This document shows, piece after piece, positions 51,401-60,929 of a stretch of DNA of 61,218 nucleotides (the stretch's first letter is position 1; each line of letters opens with the position of its first letter). The position numbers and the translations under genes are program-made. Origin of the DNA: an uncultured Mucilaginibacter sp. Lineage in GTDB: Bacteria; Bacteroidota; Bacteroidia; Sphingobacteriales; Sphingobacteriaceae. The stretch spans positions 1 through 61,218 of the forward strand of contig CAIWRU010000189.1 in the NCBI GenBank assembly GCA_903915155.1, written 5' to 3'. The notes below the pieces were generated by a model. The model was not told the DNA's origin and did not search any database. It saw only the letters and a program-made list of their open reading frames with translations.

Positions 51401-51871
51401 ATGGATATTTTAAAGCAGCAATACGAACTGATTAAAGGTTCGCGGCAAGTAATGCTCAATTTTATTGAGGAGCAGGTAGGCGAGGGCTATAGTGTACCGA
51501 TAAAAGAATTTAATAGTAAAAATGTACGCTATTTCCTTTTGCATATAAACAATACATATAAGCATTGGGGCGCAAATTTCGGCATGAATAAAAAACTACC
51601 GTACATTGATTATAATAACCAGGTAAGCATAACTGAAGTGCGCGAATTATTTGACGAAACAGATAAGCTGTTATCTGAGTTTCTGAACCATTTTAAACAA
51701 TTGGATAAACCGGTAACTAATACTACAAATTCAGGAATGCTGTTAACCGTTACACCTTTGGAGCTTTTTACCCACATGACAACCCATGAATTTCATCACA
51801 AGGGGCAGATCATGACCATGTGCCGTTTGCTGGGTTATATACCGCCGGATACAGATGTGCTTAGATATTAG
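51401..51871 (+). CDS. DinB-family metal-binding protein
   Basis: A 156-residue four-helix protein of the DinB/YfiT class. The metal triad is visible as H in FLLHINNTYKHWG (about residue 46) and THEFHHKGQ near residue 130-138. Many members act as bacillithiol- or mycothiol-type transferases or hydrolases; the substrate here is unknown. The ATG at 51401 is preferred over an upstream in-frame codon at 51338, because the box AATGTTTG (51372-51379, 7/8 to TAnnTTTG) lies between them. Confidence 0.82.
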   Translation: MDILKQQYELIKGSRQVMLNFIEEQVGEGYSVPIKEFNSKNVRYFLLHINNTYKHWGANFGMNKKLPYIDYNNQVSITEVRELFDETDKLLSEFLNHFKQLDKPVTNTTNSGMLLTVTPLELFTHMTTHEFHHKGQIMTMCRLLGYIPPDTDVLRY

Positions 51872-52093
51872 CTTTAAATATGCTAGCCATCGCGGAAAAA
51901 TGTCGCCCATTGCGTACGAACGCCAGCTTGTGTTTTGGGCGATGGAAATAAGATAAAAAATAAGGAAATATGTGGTAACAATGTAATTTTCATAATGATT
52001 AAATTATAACTAAAAAGAAAACAATTAAATTAGCCGAAACGTATAGGATAAGACGATAATGGTAGTGTGTTTTATATTAACCGGCTAAGGAAA

Positions 52094-53191
52094 ATGGACT
52101 TTGAGAAAGAAACAGACCGGCTCTTACCGGATGAAAAAATACAAAAGCCCGATATCCAGCTGGAATTGACCGGCATTTGGAAAGATGTGCTGAAAATAGA
52201 AACCGTTAACTTTGACGATAATTTTTTTGATCTTGACGGAGATTCATTACACGCAGTAGACCTGCAAACAGCAATAGAAAAAACATTTGGACAAAAAGTG
52301 AATGTTAACGCTATTTTGACATACCCAACTATTGCCTCATATGCTAAATTCCTTGAAGGGGAAAATCCAAAAAATAGTTATAAGTCGTTAGTCCCCATAA
52401 AATCAACCGGGAATAAAATGCCGCTGTATATCATCCATGGCAGCGGGTACAACCTCACCAATTTTGTTAACCTTGCGGCCTGCCTTGATATTGAGCAACC
52501 TTTATATTCGTTACAACCATTGGGTATGGACGGAAAGGAGGAGCCATACGACAGCATGGAAGAAATAGCCAGGTTTTATGTGAGCGAGATTTTAAAACAT
52601 AATGCCGACGGACCTTATGCCCTTGCGGGCTATTCGTTTGGCGGCTATGTGGCAATTGAAATGAAACGCCAGATGGAAGATATGGGAAAAACGATAAAGT
52701 TTATAGGCGTTTCGGATACCGACGCGGGTGTTTTGCCATACAAGAAAAAGGGGCTGCGTAAATTCCCGAAAAAAGTGCTGCGTCAGTTCCCGAAAGCGGC
52801 GTTTATCACCCGCTCATTCTTTAATAATCCATCCGAAACCTATAATTACCAGAAAGCTTTCATGGTGAAAAATCTGAAAAGATTATTTGGCAGGACCGGC
52901 GTTTCAAACACAATACGAACAGACATCGACCTAAACCTGAATAAAATAAGTTTAAAGCAGCAGGTCGCTCTGAATAAATATACCTTAAACCCGTTTCAGG
53001 GGCAACTGCATTTATTTAAGGCTCAAAAACGGCTGTATTTTGTAGATGAATTTAAATACCTGGGCTGGAAGGAATTTGCCCTGGATGGGGTGATCATTCA
53101 CGAAATACCCGGCGACCACCGAACCATGTTCCTGCACCCGCATGTTGAACATTTAGCAGCAATGATACAGGCAGCGCTTGATAACTGCTAA
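52094..53191 (+). CDS. Orphan carrier-protein/thioesterase didomain
   Basis: A 365-residue protein with a peptidyl/acyl carrier domain (about residues 25-85) carrying the phosphopantetheine site FFDLDGDSLHAVDL, then a type I thioesterase (about 110-365) with the nucleophile elbow GYSFGGY (about residue 186) and the catalytic His in GDHRTMF. This is the termination end of an NRPS or PKS without any condensation, adenylation or ketosynthase domain nearby. It may serve in trans or be a remnant. The ATG at 52094, preceded by AAGGAAA, is chosen over an upstream GTG. Confidence 0.82.
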   Translation: MDFEKETDRLLPDEKIQKPDIQLELTGIWKDVLKIETVNFDDNFFDLDGDSLHAVDLQTAIEKTFGQKVNVNAILTYPTIASYAKFLEGENPKNSYKSLVPIKSTGNKMPLYIIHGSGYNLTNFVNLAACLDIEQPLYSLQPLGMDGKEEPYDSMEEIARFYVSEILKHNADGPYALAGYSFGGYVAIEMKRQMEDMGKTIKFIGVSDTDAGVLPYKKKGLRKFPKKVLRQFPKAAFITRSFFNNPSETYNYQKAFMVKNLKRLFGRTGVSNTIRTDIDLNLNKISLKQQVALNKYTLNPFQGQLHLFKAQKRLYFVDEFKYLGWKEFALDGVIIHEIPGDHRTMFLHPHVEHLAAMIQAALDNC

Positions 53192-53390
53192 GTAAAAAAG
53201 CAAAAAATATTTATATTCAACAACTTAGCCTTTTAAATATGCACCCTAATGCGTATTTTTCAAAGCATTTTATGGGCCGTTTCGAAAAGATTAGCCAAGT
53301 TAATATTGCTATAGCTAAATAATCTATCAAAAATTGTTAGGCTATTGTGTTTTTGTTTGAATAAGTTAAATATTTTACAACCAACATGTT

Positions 53391-54836
53391 ATGATGCTTA
53401 AAAGCCAGGGTAAGGAATTTTCATCTTCAGCTGCCATGAGAAGAGATGTGTATATGTTTTTCTTCTTTCTGGTCGCTTTCATTTTTTTTGCATGTTACAA
53501 TGATTGGATATATGATGAAACCACTTCTTACAATGGTGTACTAAACAATAGCGTTTGGGGGCTGCTTACTTATAGCCAATTTAAGCTTGCAAATAGCCAT
53601 ATCATAAACAGCTTGTATTTTAGGTTATTGCAACAGGGGTATGTTACGGATGTTGTGTATTACCGGATGCTTAGCCTGGTGGGGTTTCTTGTATTTTTTA
53701 TAGCCAATTCAAGGATCCTGAAGCTTTTGAAAATAAATAGTTTTTATATTATTTTTTTAACTGTAGCCCCATATTTGTTTTACTTTACCTATGGCCGTGG
53801 TTATGCTTTAGCCATAGGTTGTTTCGCCATGTCTTTTTATTATTTACTAAAATATAGTAAAGATCAGCAAGTAAAATATGAGTACCTGATCGTTGTTTTT
53901 GGTGCTGTTTCGGCTTTATCTATATTCTCTTTTCTATATGGCTTTCTGTCCATACTTATTGTTTTTGGCATTTTTAAAATAAAACACTTAAAAAGTATCC
54001 ATACTTTTTTAACGGGGATTATTGTGCTTGCGGTTGTACTGTACATTTATAAAATGGGAAAAATAGTTAATGCGAGCGACCCTGCTATAATTGGTGCAGC
54101 CAATTTTAACATATTTAAGTATGGTACCGTATCAAGCATATTTTCTGATTTCAGTTACCGGGATTTCCTGGCGAATTTATTTTTTAACAATGCGAAGGCT
54201 ATTAAGCTCGTTACATTTTTAAAGCTGCTGGTAATGTTATGTATAGTTATTCCTATATTTTATGTGAATAAGAAAAGCTTCAAAAGGATAGATCCGGCTA
54301 ATATTAAGATAATCCTGGGCTTGCTGATCGTTCTGCCTTTTTTGCTCATGATAGCGGCGCATATTTTTACCGGTGCGCTTTACCCGCTTACCAGGGCGGT
54401 TTTTTATTTGCACTACCTTATCCTGTTGTTTATTTTAATTTCAACCGTCAACTACCCGAAGAAGGTGGTTTTTTATATCCCGCTCATTATCATTTTTTTA
54501 ACCTCGCTTGTGTATAGTGTTTACAGCTATTATGACCTATCGCGCCCAAACATTAACGATGCATTAGTGGTTACAAAAAATTATCCGTTGTATGTTTTGT
54601 TTGAAAATGACAAGAGCCTCAAACTCATCAATAATTTAGATGGAATAAATAAGAAAAACATCAGCGAGGGCCATTCAACCCAAAATATAATACCCCTGGT
54701 ACAAAAAGATACAAGCAAGATAAAGTATATAATCTGCTGGCCTGCTTACAAAGATTCGTGCCTTGTTTATTTTAAGCATACGCGTGTGTACAAATACAGG
54801 CGAGGGTATGCATTAATTGAAATACCGCGACAATAA
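53391..54836 (+). CDS. Polytopic membrane protein, GT-C-like
   Basis: A 481-residue protein with about ten membrane helices. The first loop after helix 1 carries an acidic pair (NDWIYDETTSYN, about residues 42-53), like the catalytic DE of GT-C glycosyltransferases (PMT/ArnT type), which face the periplasm and use lipid-linked sugars. The C-terminal 100 residues form a soluble domain. No closer family is recognised. It is the last gene before the terminator and tRNA. Codons 53391 and 53394 are both ATG; the first is used. Confidence 0.6.
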   Translation: MMLKSQGKEFSSSAAMRRDVYMFFFFLVAFIFFACYNDWIYDETTSYNGVLNNSVWGLLTYSQFKLANSHIINSLYFRLLQQGYVTDVVYYRMLSLVGFLVFFIANSRILKLLKINSFYIIFLTVAPYLFYFTYGRGYALAIGCFAMSFYYLLKYSKDQQVKYEYLIVVFGAVSALSIFSFLYGFLSILIVFGIFKIKHLKSIHTFLTGIIVLAVVLYIYKMGKIVNASDPAIIGAANFNIFKYGTVSSIFSDFSYRDFLANLFFNNAKAIKLVTFLKLLVMLCIVIPIFYVNKKSFKRIDPANIKIILGLLIVLPFLLMIAAHIFTGALYPLTRAVFYLHYLILLFILISTVNYPKKVVFYIPLIIIFLTSLVYSVYSYYDLSRPNINDALVVTKNYPLYVLFENDKSLKLINNLDGINKKNISEGHSTQNIIPLVQKDTSKIKYIICWPAYKDSCLVYFKHTRVYKYRRGYALIEIPRQ

Positions 54837-54837
54837 A

Positions 54838-54875
54838 AAACGGGCAAGAAGCGAAAAATAAGCTCTTGCCCGTTT
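54838..54875. terminator. Bidirectional terminator between the membrane protein and tRNA-Arg
   Basis: A 12-bp stem, AAACGGGCAAGA (54838-54849) and TCTTGCCCGTTT (54864-54875). The A and T runs at the ends suit both the plus-strand gene that ends here and the minus-strand tRNA. Confidence 0.9.
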
Positions 54876-54878
54876 ATG

Positions 54879-54950
54879 TGCTCCCGACGAGATTCGAACT
54901 CATATCGATGGTACCGGAAACCATAATTCTATCCGTTGAACTACGGGAGC
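54879..54950 (-). tRNA. tRNA-Arg, anticodon CCG
   Basis: Read on the minus strand the fold is complete. The acceptor GCTCCCG pairs with CGGGAGC, the D arm is GTTC/GAAT, and the anticodon stem is ATGGT/ACCAT around loop TTCCGGT. The T arm is ATGAG/CTCGT with loop TTCGAAT. The anticodon is CCG, reading Arg codon CGG. The discriminator is A and the CCA end is not encoded. Confidence 0.95.
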
Positions 54951-55131
54951 ATGGTGCAAATATATCAAAATTGATCGGTTTTATTTGATGTGGGTTTCAT
55001 CAATATCATCATTCCTGCATTCATTTTCTACTTTGGAATACTACATATGTATTATTGCAGGCGCTTATAATATGTTTGAGATTTATAGCGGCGGTAAATG
55101 ATTTTCGCCAACTAACAAATCACCAAACTAT

Positions 55132-55683
55132 ATGAAACTTTTATTCAGACTATTTTTTGCGGGAATGCTGGTAGCGTGCTTTTTCGCCTCGTGTAAAAAG
55201 AGCGCTAAAAACCCTACGCCGACGATTACAAATGATCTTACTTCGCAGGGGATGAAGTATACTATTAATGGCGACACTTCAAGTTTACCCTTATGTTATA
55301 CTTACGATGTGGCGACTAACAATGCGGCAACCAGCACAATTATTCAGGGCTATTCGCTTGTTAACGGAGCATTGGGTACTAAATTGTTGAAACTATCAGT
55401 ATTACATACCTCATCTTTAAAAGCGGGCGATACATTTACAGGATTATCAAATGATGTTATAGTTGGCGTTACAGGTTTTTATACAGCTGATGGTGGTGTG
55501 GCATCGTTCACCAGTCAAAGCTCAAATCCCCAAGGCACGCTTACCATAACAGAAATCACTTCCGACCATATTAAAGGAACTTTTACGATGAAATTGTTTA
55601 AGCCGGATGACACAAATGGTACTACCGTAATTTATACCATAACCCAAGGGGTATTTTATGCGAAAGTAACTAAGCAGGCATAG
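55132..55683 (+). CDS. Small secreted lipoprotein, unknown
   Basis: A 183-residue lipoprotein; the signal ends in FFASC (Cys 21) with KKSAK after it. The mature part is Thr/Ser-rich with predicted beta strands (GMKYTINGDTSSLPLC, TLTITEITSDHIKGTFTMKLF), the plan of many Bacteroidota surface lipoproteins with a single Ig-like or DUF6252-like domain. No catalytic motif. It is a lone gene between the tRNA and the chitinase. Confidence 0.7.
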   Translation: MKLLFRLFFAGMLVACFFASCKKSAKNPTPTITNDLTSQGMKYTINGDTSSLPLCYTYDVATNNAATSTIIQGYSLVNGALGTKLLKLSVLHTSSLKAGDTFTGLSNDVIVGVTGFYTADGGVASFTSQSSNPQGTLTITEITSDHIKGTFTMKLFKPDDTNGTTVIYTITQGVFYAKVTKQA

Positions 55684-55800
55684 CTTCAGCATTAAAACAC
55701 AATCAGGGGCGTGATTTATTTCTGTTCGCTGTTTGTGTATACAAAGCAGAAATGATACCAACAAAAAAGGTTTTTTGAAGAATAAATAGTAGAATTGTAT

Positions 55801-56952
55801 ATGGCATCAACTCAACTTACTTCACTACGTTACTTATTCTTATGTTTCGCTTTATTAGTTTTTAGCGCTAATCTACAGGCACAAAGTCGCAAGGTGCCAA
55901 AATACGTGGTTATAGGTTATGCAAGTGGTCGCATTGACAGTAACCTGATCAACCCAAATAAACTTACCCATTTAAACTACGCGTTTGTTAATTTAAAGGA
56001 TAACAGGGCCTATTTGGGCAATCCGGCACGCGATACGGTCAACTTTAAGACCCTGGTTAATCTAAAAAAGAAAAACCCCGACCTGAAGATACTTATATCA
56101 ATAGGTGGTTGGGGTGGATGCCGCTACTTTTCGGATGCGGTATTAAGTGACACTGCACGCGAAGGCTTTGCCGCCAGCGCTGTTGATATTGTGCGCAAAT
56201 ACAATCTTGATGGTGTTGATATCGACTGGGAATACCCTGATGATATTGGCGCAAACAACATATTCAGAGCGGTAGACAAGCAGAATTACACGCTGATGTT
56301 TCAAAAGCTAAGGCTGCATTTAGATACGATGGAGAAACAGACCGGAAGAAAAATGTGCCTTACTACAGCGGTTGGCGGCTTTAGTCGCTACATTCAACTA
56401 ACCGAAATGGACAAAGTCGCTAAGTATGTCGACTACATTAGCCTCATGACCTATGACCTGGCACAGGACAGTCTGCATATCGTTCTGCATCACACCAACT
56501 TATATTCATCAAAGCAATACAATACCACTTGTTCGGGCGATATAGCCGCGCGAGACTTCGCAGCGGCAGGTGTCCCGCCGGAAAAGTTAGTAATGGGTGT
56601 GGCCTTCTACAGCCATACTTTAACTTCGGCCGATGCCACTGATGAGAAGCACGTGTTAGGTACAAAAAGCGTTCATATACCGCAGGCACGCGACTGGGGA
56701 GGCGGTTATACTTTTGTAAAGGACAGTCTCATCAATCAGCATGGATTTAAGTATTACCGCGATAAAGATGCCCAGGCACCTTATTTATATAACGATAGCA
56801 CCAAGCAGTTTGTAACTTTTGATGATGAATGGTCAGTAGCAAATAAGTGCCAATATGTTAAGCAGCATCACCTGGCGGGCGTAATGTTTTGGGAATATGC
56901 CGAGGATAAAAAGGAGTATTTGCTGGATGAGATGAATAAGGATTTGAAATAA
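55801..56952 (+). CDS. GH18 chitinase
   Basis: A 383-residue exported glycoside hydrolase that cleaves chitin. It has a signal peptide (about 1-28, ending NLQAQ), the GH18 entry VVIGYASGRIDSNLINPNKLTHLNYAF, SIGGWGGCRYF in strand 3, and the catalytic DGVDIDWEYP (the acid is the Glu at about residue 144 of the mature fold). The C-terminal VMFWEYAEDK closes the barrel. It begins at the ATG at 55801, not an earlier TTG. No chitin-binding domain or SusCD pair is next to it. Confidence 0.92.
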   Translation: MASTQLTSLRYLFLCFALLVFSANLQAQSRKVPKYVVIGYASGRIDSNLINPNKLTHLNYAFVNLKDNRAYLGNPARDTVNFKTLVNLKKKNPDLKILISIGGWGGCRYFSDAVLSDTAREGFAASAVDIVRKYNLDGVDIDWEYPDDIGANNIFRAVDKQNYTLMFQKLRLHLDTMEKQTGRKMCLTTAVGGFSRYIQLTEMDKVAKYVDYISLMTYDLAQDSLHIVLHHTNLYSSKQYNTTCSGDIAARDFAAAGVPPEKLVMGVAFYSHTLTSADATDEKHVLGTKSVHIPQARDWGGGYTFVKDSLINQHGFKYYRDKDAQAPYLYNDSTKQFVTFDDEWSVANKCQYVKQHHLAGVMFWEYAEDKKEYLLDEMNKDLK

Positions 56953-56956
56953 GGCT

Positions 56957-57042
56957 TAGAATCAAGAGTCAAGAATCAAGAAGATTCAAAAAAAGCTTTG
57001 ATTTTATAGTCTTGAATCTTGATTCTTGTCTCTTGCTTCTTT
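56957..57042. repeat. Imperfect inverted repeat of the ATCAAGAGTCAAGA type
   Basis: The left arm (56958-56989) and right arm (57010-57042) are near-complements made of ATCAAGA-like units, separated by A+T-rich bases. It sits between the convergent chitinase and ychF genes, where it may end both transcripts. The bases at 58160-58190, with tandem AGTATCAAG, look like a related fragment. Confidence 0.6.
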
Positions 57043-57046
57043 CTTT

Positions 57047-58150
57047 TTACACATTAAACCTAAAGTGCATAATGTCGCCATCCTGCACTATGTAAGTTTT
57101 ACCTTCAATAGCCAGTTTGCCGTTTTCTTTTATTACTGCTTCCGAACCATTAAATTTTACAAAATCCTCGTATTTAATAACCTCGGCGCGGATAAAGCCT
57201 TTTTCAAAATCGGTATGGATAACGCCTGCGGCCTGCGGCGCAGTAAAGCCTTGGGTGATGGTCCATGCCCGTACTTCCTGAACACCGGAAGTAAAGTAGG
57301 TAGCCAGGTTAAGCAGCGAGTAGGCTGATTTTATCAGCTTATTTACGCCCGATTCAGCAAGGCCAAGATCATCCAAAAACATCTGGCGCTCTTCGTATGA
57401 CTCCAATTCGGCGATTTCAGCCTCAATTTGTGCCGATATAATTAAAACCTGTGCGTTCTCATCCTTTACGGCAGCTTTTACCCTGTCAACATAAGCATTA
57501 CCCGTGTTTACGTCGCTTTCTGCAACATTACAAACATACATTACCGGTTTCGCGGTAAGCAGCCATATATCGGCTATGTATTCCTGGTCTTCTACTTCGA
57601 CAGGAGCAGTACGCGCTGATTTGCCCGAAAGCAGGTGGTTTTTATAAACCGTTAAAACATCAAAAGCTTTTTTAGCTTCCTTGTCGTTACCAACTTTGGC
57701 AGCTTTTTCAATCTTCTGTATCTTCTTTTCTATCGAATCGAGGTCTTTCAGCTGTAATTCGGTGTCGATAATTTCTTTATCACGGATAGGGTCGACCGAA
57801 CCATCCACGTGTATCACATTATCGTTATCAAAGCAACGTAATACGTGAATAATGGCGTTTGTTGAACGTATGTTGGCCAGGAACTGGTTACCCAAACCTT
57901 CGCCTTTGCTGGCCCCTTTTACAAGGCCTGCTATATCCACAATCTCAATAGTATTTGGTACTACGTTCTTCGGGTTTACTATTTCCGTTAATTTGGTAAG
58001 GCGCTCATCGGGCACGGTTATCACCCCCACATTTGGCTCGATAGTACAGAACGGAAAATTAGCCGCCTGTGCCTTAGCATTTGATAAACTATTAAAAAGT
58101 GTTGATTTACCTACGTTTGGCAAACCTACTATACCGCATTGTAATCCCAT
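57047..58150 (-). CDS. ychF: Redox-regulated ATPase YchF
   Basis: A 367-residue Obg-family ATPase that associates with ribosomes and the stress response. It has G1 GLPNVGKSTLFNSL (about residue 9), the G3 DIAGLVKGASKGEGLGN (about residue 73), the coiled-coil insert (about 130-165) and the C-terminal TGS domain (RAWTITQGFTAPQAAGVIHTDFEKGF). Unlike true GTPases of the Obg family, it lacks the NKxD G4 motif, as expected for YchF. Confidence 0.95.
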   Translation of the reverse strand: MGLQCGIVGLPNVGKSTLFNSLSNAKAQAANFPFCTIEPNVGVITVPDERLTKLTEIVNPKNVVPNTIEIVDIAGLVKGASKGEGLGNQFLANIRSTNAIIHVLRCFDNDNVIHVDGSVDPIRDKEIIDTELQLKDLDSIEKKIQKIEKAAKVGNDKEAKKAFDVLTVYKNHLLSGKSARTAPVEVEDQEYIADIWLLTAKPVMYVCNVAESDVNTGNAYVDRVKAAVKDENAQVLIISAQIEAEIAELESYEERQMFLDDLGLAESGVNKLIKSAYSLLNLATYFTSGVQEVRAWTITQGFTAPQAAGVIHTDFEKGFIRAEVIKYEDFVKFNGSEAVIKENGKLAIEGKTYIVQDGDIMHFRFNV

Positions 58151-58335
58151 ATATTTTTTAGTATCAAGTAGTTAGTATCAAGTATCAAGATTTATGGGTC
58201 ATGGCATTTTTTCATGACCGTCATTTCCGGATTACTCTTCTAAAACCGCGCAAAGATAACAGAAAAAATGGCCTTATAATTTGAAAAATTAAACCGACTT
58301 TTGGCGGGGAAAATATTATTTTTAAATATGTAAAC

Positions 58336-58341
58336 AGGAGG
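58336..58341 (+). promoter_or_regulatory. Strong Shine-Dalgarno site for mgtE
   Basis: AGGAGG ends six bases before the mgtE ATG at 58348. This is the only clean consensus site I noticed in the window; most genes here lack one, as is normal for Bacteroidota. Confidence 0.7.
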
Positions 58342-58347
58342 CTTTTT

Positions 58348-59739
58348 ATGGAAGAAATGGTTGAACAAATAGAATTACTATTAGAGCAGGGCGATGAGCG
58401 CCAACTTAAGGAATATTTGGACAGCCTGAACATATCAGACGTTGAGGAGCTGATAGATGAACTTCCACAGCATGGCCCTTTGTTTATTGATACACTGTCG
58501 ATCAACCGTTCGGTTAATGTTTTCCGCATCCTTGATTTCCCGACCCAGGAACGTATATTAAAAAAGCTGCCCGGTAAAAAGGTAAACCAAATTATTACGG
58601 AACTACCGCCTGATGACCGTACCGCGCTTTTTGGCGAGATGCATGGCGATACGGTGTCGAAACTGGTACAGCATCTTTCTGCCGCCGACCGTAAGGAGGC
58701 ACTGGCATTGTTGGGCTATGAGGAATATAGCGTTGGCCGTTTGATGACACCCGATTATATCGCGGTGAAAAAAAGCTGGGATGTTGAGCGCGTATTGCAG
58801 CATATACGCCAATATGGTAAAAATTCCGAAACTATTGATGTGATATATGTGGTGGGCGATAAAGGCGTTTTACTGGATGATATACGCATACGCGAAATAT
58901 TGCTTGTTGACCCATCGACCAAAATAAGTGAGCTTATGGATGGCAGGCTGATAGCGCTTAATGCTGCCGACCCACAGGAGGATGCTATTAACGTGTTCAG
59001 GATGAATAACCGCACTGCATTGCCCGTTACCGATGCCGATAACACTTTGCTGGGCATAGTTACGGTTGATGATATTTTGTGGATAGCCAACGAAGAATAC
59101 ACCGAGGATATACAAAAAATGGGCGGTCAGGAAGCGCTGGACGAGCCGTACCTTGATATTAACCTTTTTAAACTGGTAAAGAAACGCGTAGGCTGGCTTA
59201 TTATATTGTTTTTGAGCGAAATGCTTACCAGTACGGCGATGCAGTATTTTAACGATGAGATAGCCGTAGTTATACAATTGACATTCTTTATCCCGCTCAT
59301 CATGTCGAGTGGTGGGAATAGCGGCTCACAGGCATCGACACTTATTGTGCAGGCAATGGCTTTAGGCGAGGTTACGCTGGCCGATTGGTGGCGTGTAATG
59401 CGCAGGGAAATACTTTCGGGGTTAATGCTGGGATCGATATTAGGCATAATAGGTTTTTTAAGAATAGTGTTCTGGGCTGAATATATTAGTCCAATATATG
59501 GCCCGCATTGGTTGCTGATAGCATTTACTATAGGCTTTTCGCTGATAGGGATAGTGCTTTGGGGCTCGTTGGCAGGCTCAATGCTGCCCATAGCTATGAA
59601 AAGGCTTAAGCTTGATCCTGCAACGTCATCAGCACCTTTTGTAGCAACTTTGGTTGATGTTACCGGGCTTATTATTTACTTTAATGTAGCACTTATTGTA
59701 ATGCACTCGGTATTTGCGAGCGCGCATGCGCATCATTAA
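58348..59739 (+). CDS. mgtE: Magnesium transporter MgtE
   Basis: A 463-residue Mg2+ channel. The N domain is a helical bundle (about 1-130), followed by two CBS domains (about 135-260) that sense cytosolic Mg2+, a plug helix and five membrane helices (about 290-463). The pore region is visible as SSGGNSGSQASTLIVQAMALGEV and the ion-coordinating Asp is in VATLVDVTGLIIYF. It complements the MgtA-type pump at 17011. It is single, transcribed divergently from ychF. Confidence 0.95.
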   Translation: MEEMVEQIELLLEQGDERQLKEYLDSLNISDVEELIDELPQHGPLFIDTLSINRSVNVFRILDFPTQERILKKLPGKKVNQIITELPPDDRTALFGEMHGDTVSKLVQHLSAADRKEALALLGYEEYSVGRLMTPDYIAVKKSWDVERVLQHIRQYGKNSETIDVIYVVGDKGVLLDDIRIREILLVDPSTKISELMDGRLIALNAADPQEDAINVFRMNNRTALPVTDADNTLLGIVTVDDILWIANEEYTEDIQKMGGQEALDEPYLDINLFKLVKKRVGWLIILFLSEMLTSTAMQYFNDEIAVVIQLTFFIPLIMSSGGNSGSQASTLIVQAMALGEVTLADWWRVMRREILSGLMLGSILGIIGFLRIVFWAEYISPIYGPHWLLIAFTIGFSLIGIVLWGSLAGSMLPIAMKRLKLDPATSSAPFVATLVDVTGLIIYFNVALIVMHSVFASAHAHH

Positions 59740-59819
59740 TGATGCTATAGTTGCAGCCATCTGTTGTGTTTATTTGCTTTAATGATTACTTTAGGGTAAA
59801 CAAATAAACTTTAATCGCG

Positions 59820-60314
59820 ATGGACACTACAGAAACAACAGAACCGGTTGTGCCGGATTACCCGCTGCCTAATCTGGTAATAGGCCAGGATGCAAAGAAT
59901 TACTTATATACTGCAGGGAAATGGGCGAGGTTTTTAGGAATACTTGGGTTTATAGCTACGGCGATAATGGCGTTGCTGTGTGTTTTTGCCGGTGCGGTTT
60001 CACCTATAATGGGGGCTTTATCCTCTTCTCCAACCGGTTTACCTGTTAGTGCGGGTGCCGGTGTTTTATCAATAGTTCCGCTGCTACTAATTATGATACT
60101 GTATTTCTTTGTGTCGTATTTTTTATACCAGTTTGGCACAAATATAAAAAACGGCATAGCTGTTAATGATATGACATTTGTCACAAAGGCATTCAGGAAT
60201 TTAAAGTCGCATTTTAAACTTATAGGTTTTACATTAATAATAATTGTTATATGTTATATAATAGCATTCATTATCGGTGGCCTAATAGTTGGGTCGACGT
60301 TTATGCATCATTAA
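59820..60314 (+). CDS. DUF5362 membrane protein (copy 1)
   Basis: A 164-residue protein with a short cytoplasmic N-terminus (MDTTETTEPVVPDYPLPNL) and four membrane helices in two hairpins, the DUF5362 plan. Function unknown. The next gene is its paralogue: both start with the same seven residues, MDTTETT, and agree on most N-terminal positions and on the helix layout. Confidence 0.82.
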   Translation: MDTTETTEPVVPDYPLPNLVIGQDAKNYLYTAGKWARFLGILGFIATAIMALLCVFAGAVSPIMGALSSSPTGLPVSAGAGVLSIVPLLLIMILYFFVSYFLYQFGTNIKNGIAVNDMTFVTKAFRNLKSHFKLIGFTLIIIVICYIIAFIIGGLIVGSTFMHH

Positions 60315-60394
60315 CAGGATTTTTACGAATATTCCAGTTGTGTGTAATTGTTTTAATTGTTACTTTAGTTAAAAAACAAATAAACTTAATCACA

Positions 60395-60916
60395 ATGGAC
60401 ACTACAGAAACAACAGACGCAATCGTACCGGATTATCCACTGCCATCGCTGGTAATTGGCGAAGAAGGGAAGTATTATTTACACACGGCCGGCCGATGGG
60501 CTACTTTTTTAGGGATTTTCGGCTTCGTAATGACTGGTTTTATATTACTTTGCGCCCTTTTTCTTGGTACGCTTTTTTCGTTAATGGGCCGGTTTAACCC
60601 TGCCATGAATACCACTCCCGGAGGATCGGCGGCGGCATCTATAATGGGTGCAGCTTCAGGCGCTATAAGTTTCGTTTATGTGCTTATTGCAGTGTTTTAC
60701 TTCTTCCTGTCGTATTATTTATACAAGTTTGGTATAGGTATTAAAAAGAGCACCACGTTTAATGACAGCGCTACGGCTACCAAATCGCTTGAGTATTTAA
60801 AATCACATTTTAAACTCATAGGTATTACCACCATAGTTGTTATTTCCCTTTACCTGTTAATATTTATCGGGGCTATCCTCGTAGCAGTATTTGCTGCTTC
60901 GGCATTGCACCAATAA
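60395..60916 (+). CDS. DUF5362 membrane protein (copy 2)
   Basis: A 173-residue paralogue of the preceding gene. The ATG at 60395 is chosen because MDTTETTDAIVPDYPLPSL aligns with copy 1; the longer upstream frame from 60251 overlaps copy 1 and is rejected. The bases just before both ATGs also match (about 45 bases including ACAAATAAACTTTAATC-like sequence), so the duplication took in the leader. Four membrane helices; function unknown. Confidence 0.82.
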   Translation: MDTTETTDAIVPDYPLPSLVIGEEGKYYLHTAGRWATFLGIFGFVMTGFILLCALFLGTLFSLMGRFNPAMNTTPGGSAAASIMGAASGAISFVYVLIAVFYFFLSYYLYKFGIGIKKSTTFNDSATATKSLEYLKSHFKLIGITTIVVISLYLLIFIGAILVAVFAASALHQ

Positions 60917-60929
60917 TAGCATAACAAAA

